Positions 8,281 through 17,280 of a stretch of 64,000 bases of DNA are shown here, piece after piece. Position 1 is the stretch's first letter; every line of letters begins with the position of its first letter. A program made the position numbers and the translations under genes. Under the pieces are notes generated by a model that was not told the origin of the DNA, did not search any database, and saw only the letters and a program-made list of their open reading frames with translations. Source of the stretch: CALMFG01 sp963666035 (GTDB taxonomy: Bacteria; Bacillota; Clostridia; Christensenellales; CALMFG01); NCBI GenBank assembly GCA_963666035.2, contig CAXXJI010000004.1, positions 196,984-260,983 of the forward strand. Direction: 5' to 3'.

Positions 8281-8931
8281 GTGAATAAAATTATAGATCA
8301 ATCGATTGAATGGACCGGTTGGCAGCGGTTTTATGCTAAGGTGTTAAAAAGAGCTTTCGATCTCATTTTTGGCATTTTATTTTTTGTCATCGTATCGCCG
8401 CTGATGCTGGTTATGCCGCTGATTATTCGGGCGGAAAGCAAAGGAAAAGCGATATTTGCGCAAACGCGCTTGGGCCAAAACGGCAAACCTTTTACCATGT
8501 ATAAATACCGTTCCATGGTCGTCGGGGCGGAAAAAACAGGGAGTGGTGTGTATTCATTTAAAGGGGATGCGCGTGTCACCAAAGTTGGGCGGTTTATCCG
8601 CAAAACCAGCATTGATGAAATCCCGCAGGTGGTAAACATCATCAAAGGCGAAATGAGCTTTGTGGGCCCGCGCCCGACGTTGACCTACCATCCCTGGCCG
8701 TATGAGGATTACAGCGAATTTCAAAAACAGCGATTTTTGATGAAACCCGGCATCACCGGACTTGCCCAGACCGAGGGCAGAAAAGCGATTGAATGGACAA
8801 AACGCATCGAATACGATGTGGAATATATACAGAATACCGGTCTTTTTCAGGATATTCGTCTGGTGATTCTAACGGCGCTTAGTATTTTAAAATCGGAAGA
8901 CAATGTCAACGTTTCAACGACCGCAAAATAA
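8281..8931 (+). CDS. Initiating sugar transferase (undecaprenyl-phosphate sugar phosphotransferase)
   Basis: Enzymes of this bacterial sugar transferase family move a sugar phosphate from a nucleotide sugar to undecaprenyl phosphate at the inner face of the membrane, starting a surface polysaccharide repeat. A membrane-dipping helix is at about residues 23-50 (FDLIFGILFFVIVSP), followed by the family's conserved MYKYRSMV, RVTKVGRFIRKTSIDE, FVGPRPTL and KPGITGLAQ blocks. The 216-residue size marks the short form without the extra N-terminal helices of WbaP. The GTG start has AAGGA in front. It opens an operon with an aldolase, a dehydrogenase and three glycosyltransferases. The sugar used is not predictable. 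Confidence 0.93.
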   Translation: MNKIIDQSIEWTGWQRFYAKVLKRAFDLIFGILFFVIVSPLMLVMPLIIRAESKGKAIFAQTRLGQNGKPFTMYKYRSMVVGAEKTGSGVYSFKGDARVTKVGRFIRKTSIDEIPQVVNIIKGEMSFVGPRPTLTYHPWPYEDYSEFQKQRFLMKPGITGLAQTEGRKAIEWTKRIEYDVEYIQNTGLFQDIRLVILTALSILKSEDNVNVSTTAK

Positions 8932-8941
8932 GGGATTATAG

Positions 8942-9775
8942 ATGAACTTAAAACTCTTATATATCACCAACAGCCCGGATGTGGCGAAAATCGCAGAGCA
9001 AGCCGGAGTGGATCGCATCTTTATTGATCTTGAAACTATCGGTAAAGATCAGCGTCAATTTGGGCGGGATACGGTGAAATCAGCGCACAGCATATCAGAT
9101 ATAGCAAAAGTTAAATCGGTGCTCAGCACATCGGATGTGCTGGTGCGGGTGAACCCAATGTATGACGGTTCTAAGGAAGAAATTGACGCGGTCATCGCAG
9201 CTGGCGCGGACGTGGTGATGCTGCCCATGATTACATCGCTTTCGCAAGCTGAAAATTTTATAAAAATCGTCGATGGTCGCTGCCGAATGAATATGCTGAT
9301 TGAAACTGCTGAAAGTGTAGATTTTTTACCTGAAATCTTAAAGCTCGCACCGAAAGCGGAGTATTTTATCGGGTTGAATGATCTGCATCTGGCTTACGGG
9401 CAAGTCTTTATGTTTGAGCCGTTAGCCGACGGCACGGTGGAGCGTATCATCAACATCTTAAGGTTTGGCGGTGTATCCGATTACGGCTTTGGCGGCGTAG
9501 CCAGAGTGGGGGAAAAAGCGATTCTTTCGGCGGAAAGCATCATCACCGAGCATCACAGATTGAATTCCAGAATGGTGATTTTATCCCGTTCGTTCTGCAA
9601 CGCGCTGGAGATTGAGGACTTAAACACCATAAAAGATATGATGCAAAGCGGTGTTAAAAACATTCGTGCATTTGAGAAAACGCTCGAAGACTATACCCTC
9701 GCACAGTATGATGAGAACCGGCTCAGAGTGATTAAAGCGGTCGATGAAATTCGGTGTCGGTTAAATTCCTATTGA
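8942..9775 (+). CDS. HpcH/HpaI-family aldolase (citrate lyase beta-like)
   Basis: A TIM-barrel enzyme of the HpcH/HpaI aldolase/citrate lyase family, which makes or breaks carbon bonds in 2-oxo acids by a divalent-metal enolate mechanism. Visible features are RIFIDLETIG near the N-terminus, VLVRVNPMYDG, the strand AGADVVMLPMI, and MLIETAESV whose Glu is the usual metal ligand, then the FIGLNDLHLAYG block. Length is 277 residues. It sits 10 bases after the sugar transferase and directly before a D-2-hydroxyacid dehydrogenase, so it may make a keto acid that the next enzyme reduces for attachment to the glycan. The substrate is unknown and the pathway is inference. Confidence 0.85.
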   Translation: MNLKLLYITNSPDVAKIAEQAGVDRIFIDLETIGKDQRQFGRDTVKSAHSISDIAKVKSVLSTSDVLVRVNPMYDGSKEEIDAVIAAGADVVMLPMITSLSQAENFIKIVDGRCRMNMLIETAESVDFLPEILKLAPKAEYFIGLNDLHLAYGQVFMFEPLADGTVERIINILRFGGVSDYGFGGVARVGEKAILSAESIITEHHRLNSRMVILSRSFCNALEIEDLNTIKDMMQSGVKNIRAFEKTLEDYTLAQYDENRLRVIKAVDEIRCRLNSY

Positions 9776-9791
9776 TATGAAGGAGCAAGCC

Positions 9792-10718
9792 TTGAATATT
9801 GTTTTAAGTGCCAAAAATGCATATTTTACAGATATACAGTTTGAACGACTGAAAAAGCTGGAAGATGCCTTTGATGTGCGCGTTTTTTTCCAGATTGGTA
9901 AAGAAGCACTGGACTTGCCCATTAGTGAAATCGATTATCTGATTGATGCCGAAGCTTTAAAGCATTATGATTTAGATGAGTTTAGGCGGTTAAAGCAATT
10001 GCAGATTTTGAGCGCCGGTACAGACAGAATTGATATGGCGCGAATGGCCGAGAAGAATATTCGGGTGGCAAACGCCAGCGATGTATATAGTGTGCCGATT
10101 GCCGAGTTTGTTTTGATGCGTATCCTTGAGATTTACAAATCCGCTCGATATTTTGAAAACCTTCAGCATCAAAAAAGCATACTAAAAAAGCGTGATTTGG
10201 TTGAAGTATATGGTAAAACCAGTGCCATTTACGGCTACGGCAGTATCGGCCGTGAGATTGCTATGCGTCTTAAAGGCTTTGGAGTAAGAACTGTTGGTAT
10301 TTCGCGGAGCGGCAAAAAGGATGAATACTTGGATGAAGCACTGACGATTGAACAAAGCCAATCACGAGTAAGCGATTTTGATATCGTCGTTTCCTGTCTG
10401 CCGCAAAGCCCTGAAACCGAAAAATTCTTCAACGCCGATTTCTTTAGCGCAATGAAGAAAAACTCAGTGTTTGTCAATATCTCCAGAGGCGCTGTGGTGG
10501 ATGAAGCGGCGCTGATTGGTGCCGTCCAGTCGGATAAGTTTTTAGGTGTGGCTTTGGATGTGTTTGAGACCGAACCCTTGCCTGAGGAAAGTCCGCTATG
10601 GACGATGGAAAACGTCTATCTGTCACCGCACAATTCATTTGCTTCCACGATCATGTATGACCGCCTGTTTGATCGTATCTATCAGAATCTGGTCAAATTC
10701 ATTGAGGAAAATCGATAA
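9792..10718 (+). CDS. D-isomer-specific 2-hydroxyacid dehydrogenase
   Basis: An NAD(P)-dependent oxidoreductase that interconverts 2-oxo acids and D-2-hydroxy acids. The Rossmann glycine motif is YGYGSIGREIA, and the later catalytic blocks VVSCLPQSPET, FVNISRGAVVDEAAL and LDVFETEPLPEESPLW, with the proton-donating histidine in YLSPHNS, are all present. A start at the TTG of 9792 is preferred: AAGGAG lies six bases before it, while the ATG at 9777 overlaps that ribosome site and has none of its own. Its place between an HpcH/HpaI aldolase and glycosyltransferases suggests a role in making a hydroxyacid decoration or sugar precursor. Specificity cannot be told. Confidence 0.9.
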   Translation: MNIVLSAKNAYFTDIQFERLKKLEDAFDVRVFFQIGKEALDLPISEIDYLIDAEALKHYDLDEFRRLKQLQILSAGTDRIDMARMAEKNIRVANASDVYSVPIAEFVLMRILEIYKSARYFENLQHQKSILKKRDLVEVYGKTSAIYGYGSIGREIAMRLKGFGVRTVGISRSGKKDEYLDEALTIEQSQSRVSDFDIVVSCLPQSPETEKFFNADFFSAMKKNSVFVNISRGAVVDEAALIGAVQSDKFLGVALDVFETEPLPEESPLWTMENVYLSPHNSFASTIMYDRLFDRIYQNLVKFIEENR

Positions 10719-10719
10719 C

Positions 10720-11928
10720 ATGAAAAAAGTTGCGCAAATCAATTCTGTCTGCGGATACAGCAGTACGGGCAGGACCACCTATGATTTGGCTGTCTCTTTT
10801 GAAGAAGCGGGCTATGATTCGCATGTCTTTTATGGCTTGCGTAGTACCGATTATAAACATGCCACCAAATTCACCAACGATTTTGAAGTGAAAACGCATA
10901 TCCTTAAAACAAGGCTCTTGGGTAAGCATGCGTTCTATTCCCGGCGCGCGACAAGACGGCTGGTTGACATGCTGAAGCGCTTTCATCCGGATGTGATTCG
11001 CCTGGGGCAGGTGCACGGACACTATCTCAATGTTCCGATTCTTTTTGAGTATTTTTATGAATCGGGTATCCCTGTGGTTTGGACACTGCACGATTGCTGG
11101 GCCATGACCGGACATTGCGCGCACTTTACCCGTGTCAAATGCGAAAAATGGAAAACAGGCTGTTTTAAGTGCCCGCAAAAACACAGCTACCCTAACTCTT
11201 GGTTTTTTGACCGCTCCAAAGCGGGCTGGAAGGACAAGAAAAAATATTTTACTTTTCCAAAGGATTTAACATTGGTTGCGCCATCAAATTTCATCGCGGA
11301 TTTGGCCAGACAATCGTTTTTAAAAGATCATTCAATTGTTACCATATATAACGGCGTGGATACCGAAGTCTTTAAACCGAACGATAAAATAGCCAAACGG
11401 ACCGCACTTGGCATATCCAGAGATGCTTTTGTGGTGCTGGGCATGGCAGGGAAGTGGTTCAACAGCCAAAACCGTGACAGAGTATTATCGTTGATCGAAA
11501 AATCATCTGAAATGACTATTTTGCTGATCGGAAAAGCAAGTGCGCTGAAAAAACAAATGCCTGAAAACGTTATCTGTCTGGATTATATCAATTCTCTTAA
11601 AGAGTTGGCTGAAACATACAATTGCGCTGATGTTTTTTTGAATTTAAGCGATGAGGATTCTTTCAGCAAAGTGACCGCCGAGGCGATGGCATGCGGCGTG
11701 CCGGTGGTGGGCCTAAACAGCACTGCGATACCCGAAGTCATCGGCGACACCGGCGTAGTTTTGCCGCCCGATGCGGGAAGCGAGGCAATTCTGACTGCGT
11801 TAAAACGCCTGCAAAAGGAAGACTTAACGGTGCTTTCCAAAAAAGCGCGCAGCCGAGCCGTCATGTATTTTGATTTAAAGAAGAACTATCAGCAATATGT
11901 TGCGCTGATTAAGGAAAAGTCGAAGTGA
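10720..11928 (+). CDS. Glycosyltransferase, GT4 family
   Basis: A retaining glycosyltransferase with the two-Rossmann GT-B fold, 402 residues. The N-terminus MKKVAQINSVCGYSSTGR resembles WcaC/colanic-acid-type enzymes. A cysteine-rich insert follows the acceptor domain (HDCWAMTGHC, then GCFKCPQ), common in this subgroup. The C-terminal donor motif EDSFSKVTAEAMACGVPVVG carries the paired glutamates (EX7E-like) that bind the nucleotide sugar. The ATG at 10720 is preceded by TTGAGGAAAATCG; a longer open frame reaching back to 10546 lies wholly in the previous gene. It is part of the glycan operon; donor and acceptor are unknown. Confidence 0.9.
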   Translation: MKKVAQINSVCGYSSTGRTTYDLAVSFEEAGYDSHVFYGLRSTDYKHATKFTNDFEVKTHILKTRLLGKHAFYSRRATRRLVDMLKRFHPDVIRLGQVHGHYLNVPILFEYFYESGIPVVWTLHDCWAMTGHCAHFTRVKCEKWKTGCFKCPQKHSYPNSWFFDRSKAGWKDKKKYFTFPKDLTLVAPSNFIADLARQSFLKDHSIVTIYNGVDTEVFKPNDKIAKRTALGISRDAFVVLGMAGKWFNSQNRDRVLSLIEKSSEMTILLIGKASALKKQMPENVICLDYINSLKELAETYNCADVFLNLSDEDSFSKVTAEAMACGVPVVGLNSTAIPEVIGDTGVVLPPDAGSEAILTALKRLQKEDLTVLSKKARSRAVMYFDLKKNYQQYVALIKEKSK

Positions 11929-12890
11929 TGAAAAAAGCATTATTGAATGTCCCAGTACTCATGGTTTTTTTTATACGGCCGGATAACTTTCGCCAAGTAT
12001 TTGACGCGGTGAAGCAGGCGCGCCCTGCACAGTTATTTTTGTTTCAAGACGGTGCGCGGGAAAACCATCCGACCGATGAAACAAATCGGATGGCATGCCG
12101 AAAGGTCTTGGATGATATCGACTGGGAGTGCGATGTCAAAACCTTTTATCCGGATTTTAATTATGGTGTGGATGCCAGCGTTTATGCGGCGATACGGTGG
12201 GCGTTTGAATCGGTTGACCGATTAATCATACTCGAAGATGATATCGTAGCATCGCAGTCTTTTTTTCAGTTTTGCGAAACACTGCTTGAAGAATACAAAG
12301 ACGATCAGGATATTGCTATGATCGGCGGGATGAATCATCTTGGCACCTATAAAGATAAAGAGAGCAGTTACATTTTTGCCCAAAGCTGTGCCATATGGGG
12401 TTGGGCAACTTGGAAACGTTTTTTTGATTCGTGGGATAGAACCTTAGGCTTTTTAGACAATCAAGAGAAACTCAAGAAAATAAAAAAGCAACTGACGCCG
12501 TCCGATTTTCGGGCGCAGATGAATAAAGCGAAACGTGTGCGAAAACAAGCTTTGAGTGATGAAAATAAAGCGTCCTTTGAGGCCAGCGCCACATCTGCAA
12601 GACTTCTAAACGGTCAATGTGCTATCGTGCCGACAAAAAACCTCACGACCAATATCGGTATCGGCGCGGACACCTTCCATGCAGCAGACAGCCTGAAGAA
12701 ACTATCAGGCGTTACGCGAAGACTTTTCTTTATGGAACGTTTTGAGTTGGATTTCCCGCTTAAAGCCCCCAAGGAGAAAAAGCAGGATCATGCTTTTAAC
12801 AAAAAAATCAATCAAATATTGTCGCCGATCTGGGTGATAGGCTTTTTTAGAAAATTGGAGAGCAAAGCAAGGAGACTTATTTTCAAGTGA
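11928..12890 (+). CDS. Glycosyltransferase-like protein, GT-A fold
   Basis: A 320-residue protein likely to be an inverting glycosyltransferase of the GT-A type. The N-terminal strand PVLMVFFIRPDNFRQVFDAV, the acidic metal-binding motif ILEDDIVAS (about residue 103) and the later WGWATWKRFFDSWD are shared by a group of capsule and glycan transferases related to the GNT-I/GT2 fold. There is no membrane segment. ATG 11928 overlaps the previous stop (TGATG), and a GTG one codon earlier is also possible. A basic stretch near the C-terminus (KSKARRLIFK) might touch the membrane. Function is inferred from fold and neighbours. Confidence 0.75.
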   Translation: MKKALLNVPVLMVFFIRPDNFRQVFDAVKQARPAQLFLFQDGARENHPTDETNRMACRKVLDDIDWECDVKTFYPDFNYGVDASVYAAIRWAFESVDRLIILEDDIVASQSFFQFCETLLEEYKDDQDIAMIGGMNHLGTYKDKESSYIFAQSCAIWGWATWKRFFDSWDRTLGFLDNQEKLKKIKKQLTPSDFRAQMNKAKRVRKQALSDENKASFEASATSARLLNGQCAIVPTKNLTTNIGIGADTFHAADSLKKLSGVTRRLFFMERFELDFPLKAPKEKKQDHAFNKKINQILSPIWVIGFFRKLESKARRLIFK

Positions 12891-14176
12891 GCAATCAAAT
12901 GGACTATAAACGCGTTTTGACCATCAGCAATGTACCGGTCACGCCATACTCAGCGCAAGGCGCGTCACGCGGCTCATGGTTTCGGGATTGGGACAAAGAC
13001 AAACTCGCCATGATGTCGTTTGCCAAGGCGGACGCGGAAAATGACTTTGCGGGCCATCTTTTTGATATCACATTAAACGAGCGGTGGGGGGGAAGACTGG
13101 TCAAAAAATTCTTTAAACCCGCCGAATATAAGAGCAAGCCCGAGAGCTCCACTGCGCTTGAAAGCAAATATGCCAAGCATCAACTGGGACTTAAAGGCAG
13201 AATCAAGATGCTATTGGGGCTCGTCATGTTCCCCAAGTATTCAAATCGATTGAAAGTCTTTATGAAAGATTTTAAACCGGAAATTATTTTTTCAACAGTA
13301 GCTGACTGCTATGGAGCCAGGTTGGCCAGGTTTTTATCCAAAAAAGCGGACATCCCATATATCATCCAGCAGGAGGACAATTGGCTGGTCAGCGATACCG
13401 ATAGATGCCTGCTTAAACCTTTGGTGGTGTCGGTAAGGAAAAACTGCTTAAAGCACTCGCTGAAGGGCGCGGCCAAACGCTATGTGATCTGCCCGGGGAT
13501 GAAAGACTATTTTGAAAAGCTGCTCAAATTGCAGTTTGAAAACCTGCTCTGCGCCGATGAGCCGGAGCGATTTTTGCTGCCGGAAAAACATGACCCGGAA
13601 AAGAAAACTGTGTTTTTGTATATGGGCAACTCCCGTCCGGGACGCAGCGGTGAGTTTGTCAAAATCGCACAAGCAATTAAAAATAGCAAAATTGAGAATC
13701 CCGAATTTCGCATCTATTCCACGAATGCTTACTTAGAAGATGTCGAGGCGCTGAACGCGTTTGGTTTTGTTGAGTTTTTCGAGACCCCGCATCATGATGA
13801 TGTGCCAAAAATCCTAAGCCAGGCGCATGTGCTGGTTTTACCCGAATCATTTGCCGAGAAAGACATCGAGTATACGCGCCTTGCCTTAAGCTCCAAAGCG
13901 CAGATTTTCATGATGGCCAAAGTGCCGATTCTGGTTTTTGCCGATAAACGTACCGGCCTTGCTGACTATGCTCTGAAAACCGGCTTTGGATTGTGCGTCA
14001 CTGAGGACAGCCAAAGCACATTGGACCAGGCGGTTTATGATATTGTTTATGATAAAACTTTACGCGAAAAATTGGTGGATCAAGCATATAAAACCGCGCT
14101 CGAAAACCACGACGCCAAAAAAATAAGAGGTGCGCTAAAGAGCGACCTCGATAGAATATACAAAGCATATCAATAA
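12887..14176 (+). CDS. Glycosyltransferase, GT-B type
   Basis: A 429-residue protein of the GT-B glycosyltransferase class. The N-terminal ISNVPVTPYSAQGASRGSW is a typical opening loop, QEDNWLVSDTDRC lies in the acceptor half, and the C-terminal half has LYMGNSRPGRSGEFVK and ALSSKAQIFMMAKVPILVFA, the last replacing the usual EX7E box. The GTG at 12887 overlaps the stop of the preceding gene; AAGGAG lies 12 bases in front, and the ATG at 12899 is an alternative. It closes the glycan operon and runs convergent to gpsA with only 15 bases between. No flippase or polymerase gene is in this cluster, so export must be encoded elsewhere. Confidence 0.8.
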   Translation: MSNQMDYKRVLTISNVPVTPYSAQGASRGSWFRDWDKDKLAMMSFAKADAENDFAGHLFDITLNERWGGRLVKKFFKPAEYKSKPESSTALESKYAKHQLGLKGRIKMLLGLVMFPKYSNRLKVFMKDFKPEIIFSTVADCYGARLARFLSKKADIPYIIQQEDNWLVSDTDRCLLKPLVVSVRKNCLKHSLKGAAKRYVICPGMKDYFEKLLKLQFENLLCADEPERFLLPEKHDPEKKTVFLYMGNSRPGRSGEFVKIAQAIKNSKIENPEFRIYSTNAYLEDVEALNAFGFVEFFETPHHDDVPKILSQAHVLVLPESFAEKDIEYTRLALSSKAQIFMMAKVPILVFADKRTGLADYALKTGFGLCVTEDSQSTLDQAVYDIVYDKTLREKLVDQAYKTALENHDAKKIRGALKSDLDRIYKAYQ

Positions 14177-14191
14177 CTAAAAATTATGACG

Positions 14192-15184
14192 CTATTCGGA
14201 TTTCAAGCCTCGTGTCATCAGATCATTGACCGAATGCTTGAAGTCCTTGCCGCCGTATACCACCAAATAAAGCTCTTCGATGATCGGCATCTTCACACAG
14301 TATTCACGGCTTAAACGGTAAAATGATTTAATGGCAGGGATGCCCTCTACGGTCATACCTTGCGCTTTAATCGCGTCTTCCACCAACACGCCTTTTCCGA
14401 TCAGCTCGCCTGTATTACGATTACGGCTGAATTTGGAAATGCATGTCACGATGGCGTCGCCCATGCCTGCAAGGCCGATAATGGTGGCGCTGTCAATACC
14501 CATCTTTTCGCCCAGCTTCATCATCTCAGAAACCGAACGTATGATATAGGCCGCTTTGGCGTTGTCGCCAAAACCCTGTCCATCTAAAATGCCCGCGCCG
14601 ATTGCCATCGCGTTTTTCATCGCGCCGCAGAGCTCAGCGCCCTTAAGATCGGTGTGTGTATACACACGGAAGTAATCGGTGGAAAACAATTTTTGGGCGG
14701 TTTTGGCCGCTTTCTCATCGTAGGAGACGCACGTGACCACCGTAATATCTTTTTTTACCACACCTTCGGCGTGTGACGGACCGGAGATCAGTGCGTATGA
14801 TTTCACAAGCTCCACCGGAATGGTTTCAAACACCACTTCAGAGATGCGCATCAAAGAATTGGGCTCCAATCCCTTTGTGGCGCAGACAAACGCTTTTGGT
14901 TTTCTAATCAGCTCCGCGGCGGTTTTCATCACTTCCATTACCGCGTGCGAGGGCAAAGCGATAAGAATGGTATCCGCAAAATCCAGCGCTTCTTTTAAAC
15001 TCAGCGTGCTCTTGGGTGCGGAATCAAATGTGAAGTCTTTTAAGTGAAAAGATTTTTTGTCTCTGATACAATTGACCTGTTCTTCGCTGATGCCCCACAG
15101 CATCACGTCATGCTTGTTGCTCATCAGAACCGAAGCCAGCGCGCACGCCCATGAACCGGTTCCGAGTATTGAAATTTTGGACAT
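14192..15184 (-). CDS. gpsA: NAD(P)-dependent glycerol-3-phosphate dehydrogenase
   Basis: GpsA reduces dihydroxyacetone phosphate to sn-glycerol 3-phosphate, the backbone of phospholipids and some teichoic acids. The N-terminal dinucleotide motif is ISILGTGSWACAL, followed by IALPSHAVMEV, ATKGLEPNS, GPSHAEGV, the catalytic lysine region CGAMKNAMAIGAG, and GLAGMGDAIVTC. Length is 330 residues. A clear ribosome site (TTTGGAGGC) and a strong promoter precede it. It is transcribed alone, convergent with the glycan cluster. Confidence 0.95.
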   Translation of the reverse strand: MSKISILGTGSWACALASVLMSNKHDVMLWGISEEQVNCIRDKKSFHLKDFTFDSAPKSTLSLKEALDFADTILIALPSHAVMEVMKTAAELIRKPKAFVCATKGLEPNSLMRISEVVFETIPVELVKSYALISGPSHAEGVVKKDITVVTCVSYDEKAAKTAQKLFSTDYFRVYTHTDLKGAELCGAMKNAMAIGAGILDGQGFGDNAKAAYIIRSVSEMMKLGEKMGIDSATIIGLAGMGDAIVTCISKFSRNRNTGELIGKGVLVEDAIKAQGMTVEGIPAIKSFYRLSREYCVKMPIIEELYLVVYGGKDFKHSVNDLMTRGLKSE

Positions 15185-15224
15185 AAATTTGCCTCCAAAT
15201 AGTAATCTAACTTATCGATTTTAA

Positions 15225-15253
15225 AGTATAGTGAGTAAAGCCCCGGTTGTCAA
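15225..15253 (-). promoter_or_regulatory. gpsA promoter
   Basis: Minus strand TTGACA (15248-15253), 17-base spacer, TATACT (15225-15230), about 34 bases of leader to the gpsA start. Confidence 0.8.
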
Positions 15254-15264
15254 ATAAATAACGC

Positions 15265-15293
15265 TTGTGCTGTGTAACAGATTTTAATATAAT
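15265..15293 (+). promoter_or_regulatory. Promoter of the endonuclease IV-like gene, probably leaderless
   Basis: TTGTGC (15265-15270), 17-base spacer, perfect TATAAT (15288-15293). Transcription should begin near 15300, next to the GTG at 15301, so the message would have almost no leader. Confidence 0.7.
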
Positions 15294-15300
15294 TGAATGC

Positions 15301-16179
15301 GTGTTGAACGGTGAAAATACTATTGAACAAACGATACGATTCGGTCCTTCGGGAAATTCGGAGAGTTTTTACGCTGCGGGTTATAAACACACCTATCAGG
15401 CTTTTGCGTGGCTGGGCGGTTTTGGGTTGAATGCTTATGAGTATTCATTCAGTCACGGCGTGAAGATGAAACCCGAAACGGCGGAAAGAATCGGTGAGCA
15501 GGCGAGAGAATTCGGCATCGCGATCTCCTGCCACGCGCCGTACTATATCAACCTCGCTACCGAAGAAACTGAAAAAAAGAAAAAAAATATAGAGTATCTT
15601 TTGGACAGCGCGAAATTTTTAAAAAAAATGGGGGGCCGAAGAATCGTGTTCCATCCGGGCTCTTTTGCGAAAACCACGCAAACCAAAGCATTTGAAAATA
15701 TTTTCGAAGCGTTATCTGAAATAGTTGTTTTATTTAAGCAATCCGGTCTTGGCGATATGCTTCTCTGTCCCGAGACACTTGGAAAAAAGCGTCAAAGCGG
15801 CTCGCTGACCGAGATCATCGCGCTGTGCAGCATTGACGATATGGTGTACCCGACCATCGATTTTGGGCACTTGCACGCCAGAGGGCGGGGTGCCATTACC
15901 AGCGAACAGGATTACTCGGATATACTCGACGAAATGAAAGCGAGCTTATCGCCCGAGAAATACATGAACTTTCATAGTCATTTCAGCCATATCGAATTTA
16001 CCGATGCCGGAGAAAAACAGCACCGCACTTTTGCTGACGTAGGGTATGGCCCTGATTTTTCACCATTATCACGTCAGATAAAAAAACGCGGGTTAACGCC
16101 TACGATAATATGTGAATCCCGCGGTACGATGGCCGAAGACGCAAGAAAGATGAAAAGGATATACGAAAATGAACAATGA
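15301..16179 (+). CDS. Endonuclease IV-like / xylose isomerase-like TIM-barrel protein
   Basis: A TIM-barrel protein of the AP endonuclease family 2 group. Family-type residues include SCHAPYYINL, VFHPGSF, LLCPETLGK, TIDFGHLHARG, NFHSHFSHIEF and IICESRG, which carry the His, Glu and Asp ligands of a trinuclear zinc site. Conventional endonuclease IV cuts DNA 5' of abasic sites; this subgroup is less studied and may act on sugars. The open frame extends back to a TTG at 15265, but that base is in the -35 box, so it cannot be the start. GTG 15301 or TTG 15304 is likely, with no ribosome site, giving about 292 residues. It overlaps the next gene by 11 bases. Confidence 0.75.
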   Translation: MLNGENTIEQTIRFGPSGNSESFYAAGYKHTYQAFAWLGGFGLNAYEYSFSHGVKMKPETAERIGEQAREFGIAISCHAPYYINLATEETEKKKKNIEYLLDSAKFLKKMGGRRIVFHPGSFAKTTQTKAFENIFEALSEIVVLFKQSGLGDMLLCPETLGKKRQSGSLTEIIALCSIDDMVYPTIDFGHLHARGRGAITSEQDYSDILDEMKASLSPEKYMNFHSHFSHIEFTDAGEKQHRTFADVGYGPDFSPLSRQIKKRGLTPTIICESRGTMAEDARKMKRIYENEQ

Positions 16180-17254
16180 ATTGATGGACAGAAAGAATAA
16201 ATTGCTCCAAAAAATAAACGAAAAACAGATGGACGCGGTGCTTATCACATTGGACGAAAATGTGTTTTATTTTTCTGGTTTCCCCGGCGATTCCACCGAG
16301 CTTTTAATAACGCCCAAGGCCACATATCTATTCACCGACTTTCGCTATACCGAAATGGCGGAGAAACAAACCCAAGGTTGCGAGATTATTGAAACAAAAT
16401 CATCCGATCGATTGGCACAGATCGACAGAAAGATGAAAGAAAACGGTGTTGGTGTTTTAGGGATTGAAAAATCCGCGGTGACCTTAACCTTCTTTGACGC
16501 ATGTCAGACGTCGCTGTCGGCAAAGGCTTATTCGGATGTGTCTGAAGATATCGCGTGGCTGCGCGCTATCAAATCGGATGCTGAAATTGAAATTATGAAA
16601 AATGCGGCAAGAATCAGCGACCGCGTGTTTGAGAAGCTGCTGACGCGGATTAAACCCGGTATTCGAGAAACCGATATCAATGCCGAGCTGATCTACTTAT
16701 TCAACCAAAACGGGTGCGGACTTTCTTTTCCGCCCATCATCGCATCGGGCGAAAATGCGTCTCTGCCGCATGCACAGGTGACCGACCGTATGCTGCGTGA
16801 AGGTGATTTTTTGACCATCGATTTTGGCTGCAAACTCGGCAAATACTGCACCGATTGTACGCGGACAGTCGGCATTGGCGGGCTTGCCAAGGAACAGGAA
16901 AAAGTATATGATATAGTCAAATTGGCGCAGCAAACGGCGTTTGAAGCGATTATGCCCGGCATAACCTGCGGCGAGTTGGACACGGTGGCCAGAGGCATCA
17001 TTGCAGATGCGGGATACGCAGAAAATTTCGGCCATGGATTAGGCCATGGCGTCGGCCTTGAGATACATGAGTTCCCAAGGGTCGGCGGGGGAGATATGAC
17101 GGTTTTAAAACCGGGCATGGTGATTACCATAGAACCCGGGATATACTTAAAAGGCCGTTACGGCGTTCGAATAGAGGATATGTGCTTTGTCACCGAAAAC
17201 GGTGGCGAGAGCTTTAATCATATTGATAAAAACTTGATAAAGATAGAAGCTTAA
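16169..17254 (+). CDS. M24-family aminopeptidase P / Xaa-Pro dipeptidase
   Basis: A metallopeptidase that removes N-terminal residues next to proline. The creatinase-like N-terminal domain (about 1-130, YFSGFPGDSTELL) is followed by the pita-bread catalytic domain with the five metal ligands: Asp in TIDFGC, Asp in TDCTRT, His in GHGLGHGVGLEIHE, Glu in IEPGIYL and Glu in RIEDM. Length is 361 residues, the short bacterial form. The ATG at 16169 overlaps the upstream gene, and efp starts 26 bases after the stop, a common Clostridia arrangement (pepP-efp). EF-P acts at proline stretches, so the pairing may be functional as well as positional. Confidence 0.93.
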   Translation: MNNELMDRKNKLLQKINEKQMDAVLITLDENVFYFSGFPGDSTELLITPKATYLFTDFRYTEMAEKQTQGCEIIETKSSDRLAQIDRKMKENGVGVLGIEKSAVTLTFFDACQTSLSAKAYSDVSEDIAWLRAIKSDAEIEIMKNAARISDRVFEKLLTRIKPGIRETDINAELIYLFNQNGCGLSFPPIIASGENASLPHAQVTDRMLREGDFLTIDFGCKLGKYCTDCTRTVGIGGLAKEQEKVYDIVKLAQQTAFEAIMPGITCGELDTVARGIIADAGYAENFGHGLGHGVGLEIHEFPRVGGGDMTVLKPGMVITIEPGIYLKGRYGVRIEDMCFVTENGGESFNHIDKNLIKIEA

Positions 17255-17280
17255 AAATATTTTTAAGGAGTTAAACAAAC

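Noticed and set aside
10546..10719. Upstream extension of the GT4 glycosyltransferase
   Set aside because: It lies in the previous dehydrogenase gene and has no similarity to the family; the ATG at 10720 fits.
15265..15300. Upstream extension of the endonuclease IV-like gene to a TTG at 15265
   Set aside because: The codon is inside the -35 box; the messenger starts after it.
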